Shown here piece after piece: positions 52,546 through 61,078 of a stretch of 64,000 bases of DNA. The notes beneath the pieces were generated by a model. The model did no database searches and was not told where the DNA came from. It worked only from the letters and a program-made list of their open reading frames with translations. This stretch comes from an uncultured Barnesiella sp. (GTDB lineage Bacteria; Bacteroidota; Bacteroidia; Bacteroidales; Barnesiellaceae). Location: NCBI GenBank assembly GCA_944320995.1, contig CALUJQ010000001.1:124001-188000 (forward strand). Reading direction: 5' to 3'. Each line of letters opens with the position of its first letter. The stretch's first letter is position 1. The position numbers were made by a program, and so were the translations under genes.

Positions 52546-53985
52546 TTAGAATTGAAAATAAATGAAGTCGGCTTGCATTCCCGATATGTGAATAATTAAA
52601 CAAATAAGAATTATATAAAGGGCCCATCTAATTAGCCGGAACCTCAATAAGCCATTACCAGTTATTTGTAATCCATGTTGTTTTTCTCGTTGGAACCATT
52701 CTACACACAGTAAAATCACTATTCCCAATGCTGCTTTTTTATGTATTTCGGGAAGAGCCCATTGCCAGGTTGCAATCATATTATATATATAATGCCAAGC
52801 ATCTCCTACATTGTCTGCTCGGAAAATAATCCACCCGAAAACAACCAATAAAAAAGTCAATATCATTTGGCATGACTCTTTGAGGGAAGGAAAATACTTC
52901 CCTTCGGCTACAATACCTAAATATTTTCTATTTTCCCCGCTTAACAGCAAAGGGAGAAACAATGTGGCATGATATGCTCCCCAAGTGATAAAAGTCCAAT
53001 TTGCACCATGCCAAAAGCCACTGACGAGGAATATAATAAATGTATTTCTCACACTTTTCCACTTCCCTTCTCTGCTGCCTCCTAAAGGTATATAGATATA
53101 ATCTCTAAACCATGTGGTAAGTGAAATGTGCCATCTTCTCCAGAATTCGGCAATATCTCGTGAAAAATAGGGGAAATTGAAGTTTCGCATTAAAGAGAAG
53201 CCAAAAAGTCGGGCTGTTCCAATGGCGATGTCCGAGTATCCTGAAAAATCACCATAGATTTGGAATGTAAAAAATAAGGCTCCAAAAAATAAAGTGGGAC
53301 CATCACATGCGGTGTAATCGGCAAACACACGATTTACATATAATGCACAATTATCGGCAACAACCATCTTTTTAAATAATCCCCATAAAATTTGTCTTAG
53401 GCCATCGACGGCTTTGGTATAATCGAATTGCCGTGATTTATAGAATTGCGGTAATAGATTGGTCGCTCGTTCAATAGGTCCGGCTACTAATTGCGGGAAA
53501 AAACTGATAAATGCAAAGAATGCAACAATATCGTGTGTGGGATCAAGTTTTTTTCTATAAATATCGATTGTATAACTTAATGCTTGGAAGGTATAAAAAC
53601 TTATTCCTACTGGTAGTAGTATATCCAAAGTAACCCAATCTAATTGTATTCCAAAGGCTTGAAATAATAGCTCTAAGTTTTCTTTAAAGAAATTGTAATA
53701 TTTAAAGATACCGAGGATCAATAGATTGATAATTATACTGGATGCACATATCCATCTACTTCTTTTTTTATTATCGGTATATTTTTCGATGTATAATCCG
53801 CTGAAAAAACTGTAAATTGTTGTAAAAGCGATTAAGATAAGAAATCTCCAATCCCACCAGCCGTAAAAAATATAGCTAACAACAACAATAAAGAAGTTTT
53901 GCCATTTTAAAGATTTGAAAACGAACCAATATAGTAAAAAAACGGTAGGTAAGAAAATTAAAAATTCAAACGAGTTGAATAACAC
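52546..53985 (-). CDS. MBOAT-family membrane O-acyltransferase (AlgI/DltB-like)
   Basis: This 479-residue protein has about ten or more helices and probably transfers an acyl (for example acetyl) group to a cell-surface polysaccharide. Signature segments are ILLPVGISFYTFQALSY, FFPQLVAGPIER, QIYGDFSGYSDIAIG, FWRRWHISLTTWFRDY and SGFWHGANWTFI; the last holds the catalytic His. Length and motif order match AlgI. It precedes the SGNH-like gene in transcription. The target polymer is unknown. The low G+C suggests acquisition from elsewhere. Confidence 0.92.
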   Translation of the reverse strand: MLFNSFEFLIFLPTVFLLYWFVFKSLKWQNFFIVVVSYIFYGWWDWRFLILIAFTTIYSFFSGLYIEKYTDNKKRSRWICASSIIINLLILGIFKYYNFFKENLELLFQAFGIQLDWVTLDILLPVGISFYTFQALSYTIDIYRKKLDPTHDIVAFFAFISFFPQLVAGPIERATNLLPQFYKSRQFDYTKAVDGLRQILWGLFKKMVVADNCALYVNRVFADYTACDGPTLFFGALFFTFQIYGDFSGYSDIAIGTARLFGFSLMRNFNFPYFSRDIAEFWRRWHISLTTWFRDYIYIPLGGSREGKWKSVRNTFIIFLVSGFWHGANWTFITWGAYHATLFLPLLLSGENRKYLGIVAEGKYFPSLKESCQMILTFLLVVFGWIIFRADNVGDAWHYIYNMIATWQWALPEIHKKAALGIVILLCVEWFQREKQHGLQITGNGLLRFRLIRWALYIILICLIIHISGMQADFIYFQF

Positions 53986-54226
53986 ATTGATCCTTTTTTG
54001 AGTCTCCTAATTCCCAATGGAGACATTTTACAAAAAGAAGTGAGGGAATTATCCTTTTATTTTTCTAATAAGTTGGAATCTTTTCTTCAACAAATACAAA
54101 TAAAAGAAGGTAGAAAAATAAAATTTCACTTCTTATGAAATATTAAGTTTCCCAAAAACGGTGCAAAGTTATAAAATATAATATTATAGAAATAAAATGT
54201 ATGGCTTAATTTTATACACACATTTT
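53986..54226. promoter_or_regulatory. 241-bp A+T-rich gap with a - strand -7 element
   Basis: TAACTTTG reads on the - strand at 54171-54164. It could drive the MBOAT gene with a leader of about 170 bases. No good -33 element was found. No gene is supported in the gap, and no clear terminator for ansA was recognised. Confidence 0.35.
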
Positions 54227-55273
54227 TCAATGATGCAGCGAGAGGGTAATCTCGCCGCTGAGGGAGCAATTCATGTTTTCCTTGACTACTTTGGCCGGAT
54301 AATCGTGGCCGAAGAGGAACATCAGTTTGGTGAGTGCGGCTTCGGTGGTACTGTCGTACCCGCTTACTACGCCGGCATTTTCGAGTTTGCTGCCCGTGCC
54401 GTATCGGTTCATCTGCACGGTTCCTCCCATACATTGACTTACGTTGACGATGACAATTCCTTTGTCAACAGCCTCTTTGAGCAGGTCGAGAAACCATTGT
54501 TTTACCGGAGCGTTGCCCGAGCCGAAGGTTTCCAGTACGACTCCTTTCAATCCCGGGATATTCAGAATCGAGCGTACGGTTTGCTCCGATATACCGGGGA
54601 ATAGTTTCAGCACCACAATGTTGGTATTCATGAGATAATGTGGGCGCAACGGTTTTCGGGTGGTATGGGTAATTTGATTTTCGTCGTAATGGATATGTAC
54701 GCCCACTTGTGCCAGAGGAGGATAGTTGGTCGATACAAAGGCATGGAAACTCTCGGCGCTTATTTTGGTCGTGCGGTTTCCTCGTAACAGGTTGTTGCCG
54801 AAGAAGATGCAAACTTCGGGGACCAGAGGGTCTCCATTGATGTTTTTGGCCGCGGCGATTTCGATGGCTGTAATCAGGTTTTCTTTTCCATCGGTACGGA
54901 GCATGCCTATGGGGAGTTGTGAGCCGGTGAGAATAACGGGTTTGTTGAGATTTTCGAGCATGAAACTGAGCGCCGAAGCCGTGTAGGACATTGTGTCGGT
55001 ACCGTGCAGAACGACAAATCCGTCGAAAAGGTCATAGTTGTCGGCAATGATGTGTACCAGTTTTATCCATGAATCGGGTTCTATTTCAGAGGAGTCGATC
55101 GGCGGCTCGAATTGTACGGTCGAGATGGAGAATCCGAGCTGTCGCAGTTCGGGAACTTTATCGAGGAGGTGGTGGAAATTGAATGGTTCGAGGCTTCCCG
55201 TCTTGCTGTTTTCCACCATTCCGATGGTTCCACCGGTGTAGATGATAAGAACCGATGTTATATTTTCTAGCAT
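54227..55273 (-). CDS. ansA: L-asparaginase, type I (cytoplasmic)
   Basis: This 348-residue enzyme hydrolyses asparagine to aspartate and ammonia. The nucleophile Thr13 is in IIYTGGTIGM, and the second Thr/Asp site is in VVLHGTDTMSYTAS. The motif GSQLPIGMLRTDGKEN follows. No signal peptide is present, as expected for type I. The frame is open upstream to 55372, but the ATG at 55273 gives the family N-terminus MLENITSVLIIYTGG. A - strand -7 element TACTTTTG lies at 55377-55370. It is divergent from the threonine operon and could supply aspartate to it, a link inferred from position. Confidence 0.92.
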   Translation of the reverse strand: MLENITSVLIIYTGGTIGMVENSKTGSLEPFNFHHLLDKVPELRQLGFSISTVQFEPPIDSSEIEPDSWIKLVHIIADNYDLFDGFVVLHGTDTMSYTASALSFMLENLNKPVILTGSQLPIGMLRTDGKENLITAIEIAAAKNINGDPLVPEVCIFFGNNLLRGNRTTKISAESFHAFVSTNYPPLAQVGVHIHYDENQITHTTRKPLRPHYLMNTNIVVLKLFPGISEQTVRSILNIPGLKGVVLETFGSGNAPVKQWFLDLLKEAVDKGIVIVNVSQCMGGTVQMNRYGTGSKLENAGVVSGYDSTTEAALTKLMFLFGHDYPAKVVKENMNCSLSGEITLSLHH

Positions 55274-55543
55274 ACGCAATGGGTTATTTCCGTACAAAAA
55301 TAGGGCAGAGGGTATCCCCAACAGCGGTGTCGGATCGGGTAGGATACACTTTGCCTGTTGTTTTGTGTACAAAAGTAGTAAATTATGGTGGAAAATATCA
55401 TTTTGTCGTGTAAAATATTATGGAAAACCTGTTGGGCCGTTTGTTTTGTAACAAAAAGATACATTCAAAATGATACCTGAAAACCGAACTGAAATACAAA
55501 ATTGTAAAATAAAATAGATTTTTATGAATCATTTTGTACTTAT

Positions 55544-55576
55544 TTTGCTTGAAAAATAAAAAAAAGATTACTTTTG
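55544..55576 (+). promoter_or_regulatory. Promoter of the threonine operon
   Basis: TTTG (-33) at 55544-55547, a 21-base spacer and TACTTTTG (-7, TAnnTTTG) at 55569-55576 form a full Bacteroidetes promoter. Transcription would start near 55583, leaving a leader of about 275 bases before thrA. Confidence 0.75.
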
Positions 55577-55605
55577 CAAAAAAGAAAATACATTTGAAAA
55601 ACGAG

Positions 55606-55648
55606 CGGACTGCCCGGGGTGTCGCATTCATCGGTATTCGGCAGTCCG
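55606..55648 (+). ncRNA. 5' leader stem-loop of the thr operon
   Basis: CGGACTGCC (55606-55614) pairs with GGCAGTCCG (55640-55648). The intervening 25 bases may add inner pairs. It precedes the leader peptide and may act as a pause or stability element. Its role in attenuation is inferred. Confidence 0.6.
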
Positions 55649-55671
55649 AAAATGTTGATATAGAGACAACA

Positions 55672-55725
55672 ATGCTACATATCTTATTCTATAACGGTAT
55701 TACGACAATGGGTACCACCCCTTAG
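55672..55725 (+). CDS. Threonine-operon leader peptide (17 residues)
   Basis: The short frame ATG 55672 to TAG 55725 encodes MLHILFYNGITTMGTTP. It has four Thr codons (ACG ACA, then ACC ACC) and two Ile codons in 17. These are the amino acids expected to signal through an aspartate kinase operon, as in E. coli thrL. The stop codon lies in the loop of the terminator that follows, and the ACC ACC CCT codons form its 5' arm. It is too short to be found by length criteria and is called on content and position. The ribosome-binding site is weak, as is normal for the phylum. Confidence 0.75.
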   Translation: MLHILFYNGITTMGTTP

Positions 55726-55742
55726 GGGGGCGGACGTTTTTT
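55712..55742 (+). terminator. Attenuator terminator upstream of thrA
   Basis: CCCC (55718-55721) pairs with GGGG (55727-55730), with outer pairs CC/GG and GT/AC around one mismatch and one bulge. TTTTTT follows at 55737-55742. The 5' arm overlaps the Thr codons of the leader peptide. Confidence 0.7.
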
Positions 55743-55792
55743 CTTTATCTCAATTTGCCGCAATGCGGTACAGCTTTGTAAATTAAGTTTTG

Positions 55793-55800
55793 TAACTTTG
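55793..55800 (+). promoter_or_regulatory. Possible internal -7 element for thrA
   Basis: TAACTTTG matches TAnnTTTG between the attenuator and thrA. The nearest TTTG gives a 14-base spacer, which is too short, so this is at most a weak secondary promoter that would bypass the attenuator. Confidence 0.35.
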
Positions 55801-55858
55801 TGTAACTCTCTTTGCCGAAACAGAGTGGGGAGAGAAGCATGGATAGAATGATACAGAT

Positions 55859-58294
55859 ATGAAAGTATTGAAATTTGGAGGTACGTCGGTAGGCTCGGTC
55901 GAGAGCATGTCGAATGTCAAGCATATCGTCGAGAGTTGTCGGGAACCCGTGATTGTCGTGGTATCGGCCCTTGGGGGGATTACCGACAAACTTATCGAAA
56001 CGGCAAAGATTGCTGCGGAGGGAGGTTGTGCCTATGAGCCTCGCTTCCACGAAATAGTCGAGCGGCACCGCGATATGGTGCGGAGAGCTGTCGATGCGGA
56101 TAAGCAAGCCGGATTGTTGGAACTGATCGAACCGCTTCTCGACGAGATGGGAAATATTTTCAGAGGGGTTTCCCTGATTAAAGACTTGTCGGCCAAAACG
56201 CTCGATACGATTGTCAGCTACGGCGAACGGTTGTCATCACTCATTGTCAGCCGGGTAATCGAGGGGGCTGTTCATTACGATTCCCGGTTTTTTATCAAGA
56301 CCCAAGTGCAGTTTGGTAAACACGTTGTCGATTTTGAGGAGACGAACAAACTGGTGTTGCGGTACTTTTCCGAATTGCCCCGGGTGGCTGTCGTTGCGGG
56401 ATTTATCGCCTCGGACAAAAATAACGGCGATGTGACCAATCTGGGGCGAGGGGGGTCGGACTATACGGCTTCGATTTTGGCGACTGCGCTCAAAGCTTCG
56501 CAACTCGAAATTTGGACCGATGTCGATGGTTTCATGACCGCCGATCCCCGGGTCATCAATACCGCTTATGTCATTGAGCGGCTGTCGTTTATCGAGGCGA
56601 TGGAGTTGTGCAACTTCGGGGCGAAAGTTATTTATCCGCCTACGATTTACCCGGTATTCCACGAGAATATTCCTATCCTCATCAAAAACACTTTTAATCC
56701 ATCGGCTCCCGGGACTCTTATTTCGGAGGATAACTCGCATGCCGAAGGGAAAGCGATTAAGGGTATTTCGTCGATCAACGATACTTGTCTCATCACCCTG
56801 TCGGGTATGGGCATGGTAGGTGTTATCGGTATCAATTCACGTATATTCAAGCGGTTGGCCGATTCGGGTATCAGTGTCTTTTTGGTTTCGCAGGCATCGT
56901 CGGAGAACAATACTACCTTTGCCGTGCGTAATGCCGATGCCGATTTGGCGGTGAAGGTTTTGCGCGACGAGTTCAAGCAGGAGATGGCCGTGGGCGAGAT
57001 TAGCGCTATCGAGGCCGAGAAAGATTTGGCTACGGTTGCTATCGTGGGCGAGAATATGAAACACACGCCCGGTATTGCCGGCAAGCTCTTCAATGTGCTG
57101 GGGCGGAACGGTATCAATGTGATTGCCTGTGCTCAGGGTGCTTCGGAGACCAATATTTCGTTTGTGATTGCGTTGGGGAGCCTTCGCAAAGCACTCAACG
57201 TCATACATGACTCGTTTTTCCTCTCCGAGTCGCAAGTCCTCAACCTTTTTGTGGCCGGGGTAGGGACTGTCGGGAAAGATTTGTTGCGACAAATCTGTAA
57301 ACAGCAGCAACGGTTGCTCGATACCAAGGCGTTGCAGTTGCGGTTGGTGGGAATTGCCAACTCCCGTAAATGCCTTTTCGACCGTGAGGGTATCGACATC
57401 GAACACTATCAAGAATTGCTCGACCGTTCCGAGATAAAGGCTTCGCCGGCCAAAATTCGGGACGAGATTATAAAAATGAATATCTTCAACTCGGTTTTTG
57501 TCGATTGTACGGCAAGCCCCGACATCGCAGCCCTGTATAAGACATTGCTTGACCATAACGTGTCGGTTGTCGCTTCCAACAAGATAGGGGCTTCGGGGTC
57601 GTACGATTCTTATCGGGAGTTGAAACAAATCGCCCGCAAACGCGATGTGAAATATCTTTTCGAGACCAACGTGGGGGCCGGCCTTCCTATTATCAATACG
57701 ATCAACAACCTCATCAACAGCGGTGACAAGATCCTGAAAATCGAGGCGGTTGTTTCGGGTACGCTCAATTACATTTTCAATGTGGTGAGTGCCGAAGTGC
57801 CGTTGAGCCGGGCCGTGCGTATGGCCAAAGAGGCGGGATACAGCGAGCCCGATCCTCGTATCGATTTGTGCGGGCAGGACGTTATCCGCAAGTTGGTGAT
57901 TTTGGCCCGTGAGGCCGGATACCGGGTGGAACAGAGCGATGTGAAGAAAAACTTGTTTATTCCCGAATCGTATTTCGAGGGAACGCTCGACGATTTTTGG
58001 GAGAAAATTCCCTATTACGATGCCGACTTTGAGCAGTACCGCCGGCAAGTGGCCAGCCGGGGAAAAGTGTTGCGCTTTGTCGCCACGCTCGACCATGGCG
58101 AGGTGGAGGTCGGCTTACAGGAGATCGATCCGGCTCATCCTTTCTATCATCTCGAAGGGAGCAACAACGTCATCATGTTTACCACCGACCGTTATCGCGA
58201 GTACCCCATGGTGATCAAGGGTTACGGAGCGGGAGCCGAAGTGACGGCAGCCGGAGTCTTTGCCGATATCATAGGGATTGCCAATATTCGATAA
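55859..58294 (+). CDS. thrA: Bifunctional aspartate kinase / homoserine dehydrogenase I
   Basis: This 811-residue fused enzyme catalyses the first and third steps from aspartate to homoserine. The aspartate kinase part (about 1-290) starts MKVLKFGGTSVGSVESM and includes GRGGSDYTASILA. Two ACT regulatory segments (about 310-455) follow (TLSGMGMVGVIGINSRI and ATVAIVGENMKHTPGIAG). The homoserine dehydrogenase part (about 460-811) has the nucleotide-binding VAGVGTVGKDLL, SNKIGASGSY, NVGAGLPIINT and SGTLNYIFN. Threonine feedback through the ACT domains is expected from the family. It heads the operon with the ApgM-like and thrC genes, spaced 15 and 12 bp, and sits behind the attenuator. Confidence 0.96.
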   Translation: MKVLKFGGTSVGSVESMSNVKHIVESCREPVIVVVSALGGITDKLIETAKIAAEGGCAYEPRFHEIVERHRDMVRRAVDADKQAGLLELIEPLLDEMGNIFRGVSLIKDLSAKTLDTIVSYGERLSSLIVSRVIEGAVHYDSRFFIKTQVQFGKHVVDFEETNKLVLRYFSELPRVAVVAGFIASDKNNGDVTNLGRGGSDYTASILATALKASQLEIWTDVDGFMTADPRVINTAYVIERLSFIEAMELCNFGAKVIYPPTIYPVFHENIPILIKNTFNPSAPGTLISEDNSHAEGKAIKGISSINDTCLITLSGMGMVGVIGINSRIFKRLADSGISVFLVSQASSENNTTFAVRNADADLAVKVLRDEFKQEMAVGEISAIEAEKDLATVAIVGENMKHTPGIAGKLFNVLGRNGINVIACAQGASETNISFVIALGSLRKALNVIHDSFFLSESQVLNLFVAGVGTVGKDLLRQICKQQQRLLDTKALQLRLVGIANSRKCLFDREGIDIEHYQELLDRSEIKASPAKIRDEIIKMNIFNSVFVDCTASPDIAALYKTLLDHNVSVVASNKIGASGSYDSYRELKQIARKRDVKYLFETNVGAGLPIINTINNLINSGDKILKIEAVVSGTLNYIFNVVSAEVPLSRAVRMAKEAGYSEPDPRIDLCGQDVIRKLVILAREAGYRVEQSDVKKNLFIPESYFEGTLDDFWEKIPYYDADFEQYRRQVASRGKVLRFVATLDHGEVEVGLQEIDPAHPFYHLEGSNNVIMFTTDRYREYPMVIKGYGAGAEVTAAGVFADIIGIANIR

Positions 58295-58309
58295 TTAAAA
58301 ATTTGACCG

Positions 58310-59518
58310 ATGAAACATATCATAGTTTTGGGCGATGGAATGGCCGACGAGCCTGTTGAACAACTGGGGGGACGTACCCCTTTGCAGGCTGCCGATACGC
58401 CGGCGATGGATTGGCTGGCGGCTCACGGCCGCTGCGGAGTGCTGAAAACGGTTCCCGACGGCTATCACCCGGGCAGCGAAATTGCCAATTTGGCTGTACT
58501 GGGGTATGACCTCGACCGGGTATTCGAGGGGCGCGGCTCTTTGGAGGCGGCCAGTATGGGCATCGATATAGAGCCGGGCGAGATGGCCATGCGTTGCAAT
58601 ATCGTCTGTATCGAGAACGGTTTAATCAAAAATCATTCGGCCGGTCACATCTCGACGGCCGAGGCCGGAGAGTTGATCGAGTTCTTACAGCAAGAATTGG
58701 GTGGAGGCGATGCCAATTTTTACCGGGGAGTCTCTTATCGTCATTTGTTGAAACTCAAAGGCGGCGACAAGCGGGTCGATTGTACCCCTCCGCACGATGT
58801 CCCCGGTACTCCGTTCCGCGATGTGATGGTTCGTCCGCTTGTTCCCGAAGCGAAGGCGACGGCCGACCGTCTGAACGAACTTATCTTGCGTTCGCAACAG
58901 ATATTGCCCACACACCCTGTCAACTTGCGGCGTGTAGCCGAGGGGAAAGACCCGGCCAACAGCATTTGGCCGTGGTCGCCGGGATATAAGCCCAGTATGG
59001 AGACTTTGGCCCAACGGTACGGCATACGGAGCGGTGTGGTGATTTCGGCCGTTGATCTCATTCGGGGTATCGGTGTTTATGCCGGTTTGCAACCGGTCGA
59101 GGTCGAGGGGGCGACTGGCCTTTATGATACCAATTATGAAGGCAAAGTTCAGGCGGCAATCGATGCGTTATATGCTCATGATTTTGTATATTTGCATATC
59201 GAGGCCAGCGACGAGGCCGGTCATGAAGGCGATGCCGATTTGAAGCTCCGCACGGTCGAGTATCTCGACCATCGCGTCTTACAGCCCTTGATCGAGGCGG
59301 TGAGTCGAATGGGCGAGCCGGTGGCGATAGCCCTGCTGCCCGACCACCCTACGCCTTGCCGGGTGCGCACCCACACGGCGGCTCCCGTCCCGTTTGTCAT
59401 CTACAAGCCCGGAGCCGAGCCCGACGAGGTCACCCGCTATGACGAGTTTAGTGTGAAGGCGGGAGCTTATGGGTCGTTGGTCGGAGATGAGTTTATGAAA
59501 GAGTTCTTTCGAGAATAA
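58310..59518 (+). CDS. ApgM-like phosphotransfer enzyme, probable alternative homoserine kinase
   Basis: This 402-residue protein belongs to the archaeal-type cofactor-independent phosphoglycerate mutase (ApgM) family of the alkaline phosphatase superfamily. Metal and catalytic motifs are VLGDGMADEP at the start, PGSEIANLAVLGYD (the Ser is the phosphorylation site), YLHIEASDEAGHEGD and LLPDHPTPCRVRTH. It lies between thrA and thrC where thrB (GHMP homoserine kinase) would be expected, and no GHMP kinase is present. Members of this family in threonine operons have been proposed to act as homoserine kinase, so that role is favoured. A phosphoglycerate mutase role cannot be excluded by sequence. 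Confidence 0.85.
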   Translation: MKHIIVLGDGMADEPVEQLGGRTPLQAADTPAMDWLAAHGRCGVLKTVPDGYHPGSEIANLAVLGYDLDRVFEGRGSLEAASMGIDIEPGEMAMRCNIVCIENGLIKNHSAGHISTAEAGELIEFLQQELGGGDANFYRGVSYRHLLKLKGGDKRVDCTPPHDVPGTPFRDVMVRPLVPEAKATADRLNELILRSQQILPTHPVNLRRVAEGKDPANSIWPWSPGYKPSMETLAQRYGIRSGVVISAVDLIRGIGVYAGLQPVEVEGATGLYDTNYEGKVQAAIDALYAHDFVYLHIEASDEAGHEGDADLKLRTVEYLDHRVLQPLIEAVSRMGEPVAIALLPDHPTPCRVRTHTAAPVPFVIYKPGAEPDEVTRYDEFSVKAGAYGSLVGDEFMKEFFRE

Positions 59519-59530
59519 ATACAAGGAGCG

Positions 59531-60838
59531 ATGAAATTTTACAGTACGAACAAAAAAACTTCGCCGGTTACTCTTCACGATGCGGTGGTGAAGGGGCTGG
59601 CAGCAGATAGGGGGCTCTTTATGCCCGAGGTGATTCGCCGGTTTCCCCCGGCTTTTTACCAGAATATGAAGGAGATGACGCTGCGCGAAATCTCGTTTGT
59701 GGTGGCCGAAGCTTTCTTTGGCGAGGAGGTCGAGGCCGATAAGTTGAAAGAGATTGTTTACGATGCGCTCAACTTCGATATTCCGTTGGTGCAGGTGGCC
59801 GAAAACCGATATAGTTTGGAGCTTTTCCATGGCCCGACACTTGCTTTCAAAGATGTGGGGGCGCGTTTCATGGCTCGTTTGCTCGCCTATTTCAATCGAC
59901 AGGAGGGTGACCGTCAAGTCAATGTGCTGGTGGCGACTTCGGGCGATACGGGTAGTGCTGTGGCCAACGGTTTTTTGAATGTGCCCGGTGTAAAAGTCTT
60001 TGTCCTCTATCCGCAGGGAAAAGTGAGCGAGATACAGGAGAAACAGTTTACCACTCTCGGAAGCAATATTACGGCGCTCGAAGTGAGCGGGACTTTCGAC
60101 GACTGTCAGGCGTTGGTGAAGAGTGCCTTTATGGATAAGGAGCTGAACGAGAAACTCTACCTCACTTCGGCCAACTCCATCAACGTGGCCCGCTTCCTGC
60201 CCCAGTCGTTCTACTACTTCTATGCTTATGCCCAGTTGTGCGGTATGGTCGAGAATCCCGAACAAGTGGTGTTCAGTGTGCCCAGCGGTAATTTCGGCAA
60301 TATCACCGCCGGGCTTATTGCCAAACGCATGGGGCTTCCCGTGAAGCGTTTTATCGCCGCCAATAACCGCAACGACGTATTCTTGCAATACTTGCGCACG
60401 GGTGCATATACTCCGCGGCCCTCGATTGCTACCATCGCCAATGCCATGGACGTGGGCGACCCCAGTAATTTCGCCCGTATTCTCGACCTTTACGGCCATT
60501 CTCACGAGGCTATTTGTGCCGATATTGGCGGGGTGAGCTATACCGATGAGGAGATTCGCCGCACCATGCGGGAGACATTCCATAATGAAAAATATTTGCT
60601 CGATCCCCACGGGGCTTGTGGCTATCAGGCTTTGGTCGATGGCTTGCAACCCGGAGAGGTGGGTATTTGTCTCGAGACGGCACACCCCGCCAAATTTCTC
60701 GATACGGTCGAGGCGACCATCGGCGAATCGATTCCGGTGCCCGAGAAATTGCGCAAATTCATGCAGGGAGAGAAACAGAGCATCTTGATGCCCGTAGGTT
60801 TCAATGCCTTCAAACATTTCCTGCTTAACCAGCAGTAG
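59531..60838 (+). CDS. thrC: Threonine synthase
   Basis: This 435-residue PLP enzyme converts O-phosphohomoserine to threonine and phosphate. The N-terminal segment MKFYSTNKKTSPVTLHDAV is typical of the class that includes E. coli ThrC. The PLP lysine is K107 in GPTLAFKDVGARF. Further motifs are VATSGDTGSAVANGF, SANSINVARFLPQS and SVPSGNFGNITAGL. It is the last gene of the operon. The following 240 bp hold no further gene and no strong terminator on this strand apart from the palindromes listed next. Confidence 0.95.
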   Translation: MKFYSTNKKTSPVTLHDAVVKGLAADRGLFMPEVIRRFPPAFYQNMKEMTLREISFVVAEAFFGEEVEADKLKEIVYDALNFDIPLVQVAENRYSLELFHGPTLAFKDVGARFMARLLAYFNRQEGDRQVNVLVATSGDTGSAVANGFLNVPGVKVFVLYPQGKVSEIQEKQFTTLGSNITALEVSGTFDDCQALVKSAFMDKELNEKLYLTSANSINVARFLPQSFYYFYAYAQLCGMVENPEQVVFSVPSGNFGNITAGLIAKRMGLPVKRFIAANNRNDVFLQYLRTGAYTPRPSIATIANAMDVGDPSNFARILDLYGHSHEAICADIGGVSYTDEEIRRTMRETFHNEKYLLDPHGACGYQALVDGLQPGEVGICLETAHPAKFLDTVEATIGESIPVPEKLRKFMQGEKQSILMPVGFNAFKHFLLNQQ

Positions 60839-60897
60839 GGGCCTTTGCGGTCTTTGCATAGGATTGGTCTGCCGCATTGCGATGCTCCGTTTTTGTC

Positions 60898-60918
60898 ATT
60901 CCGCACTTGATGCGGAAT
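60898..60918. repeat. Small intergenic palindrome (REP-like)
   Basis: ATTCCGCA (60898-60905), loop CTTGA and TGCGGAAT (60911-60918) form a perfect 8-bp stem without a T run, 60 bp after thrC. It looks like a dispersed REP-type palindrome. No second copy was noticed in this window. Confidence 0.5.
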
Positions 60919-60994
60919 CCAGAAATATACCGGTTTGTAGCAGGACCGTACGATGAAGTGTCTTAAAAAAGTACAGGAGTAGGAATATCCCGCT

Positions 60995-61070
60995 AAAAAT
61001 TACCGGCCAGATGCCCGTCGGGCATTTGGCCGGATTTGTATGCTATGGTTTCCTGTTCGATAGTAAAAGG
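60995..61070. repeat. Direct repeat, copy 1 (about 70 bp), with a terminator hairpin
   Basis: The first 22 bases (60995-61016) are identical to 63106-63127. Similarity continues through the palindrome and TTTCCTGTTCGATA (61049-61062) to about 61070. The palindrome CCGGCCAGATGCCCG...CCGG at 61003-61033 has a nearly perfect stem. On the - strand it is followed by TAATTTTTAG and can terminate the TIR-WG gene, whose stop codon is 9 bp away. Confidence 0.75.
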
Positions 61071-61078
61071 TAGAGGGG

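Noticed and set aside
55534..55671. Longer version of the thr leader peptide starting at 55534
   Set aside because: Its start lies upstream of the predicted promoter -33 element and most of it would precede the transcription start; only the 55672 start fits the promoter.
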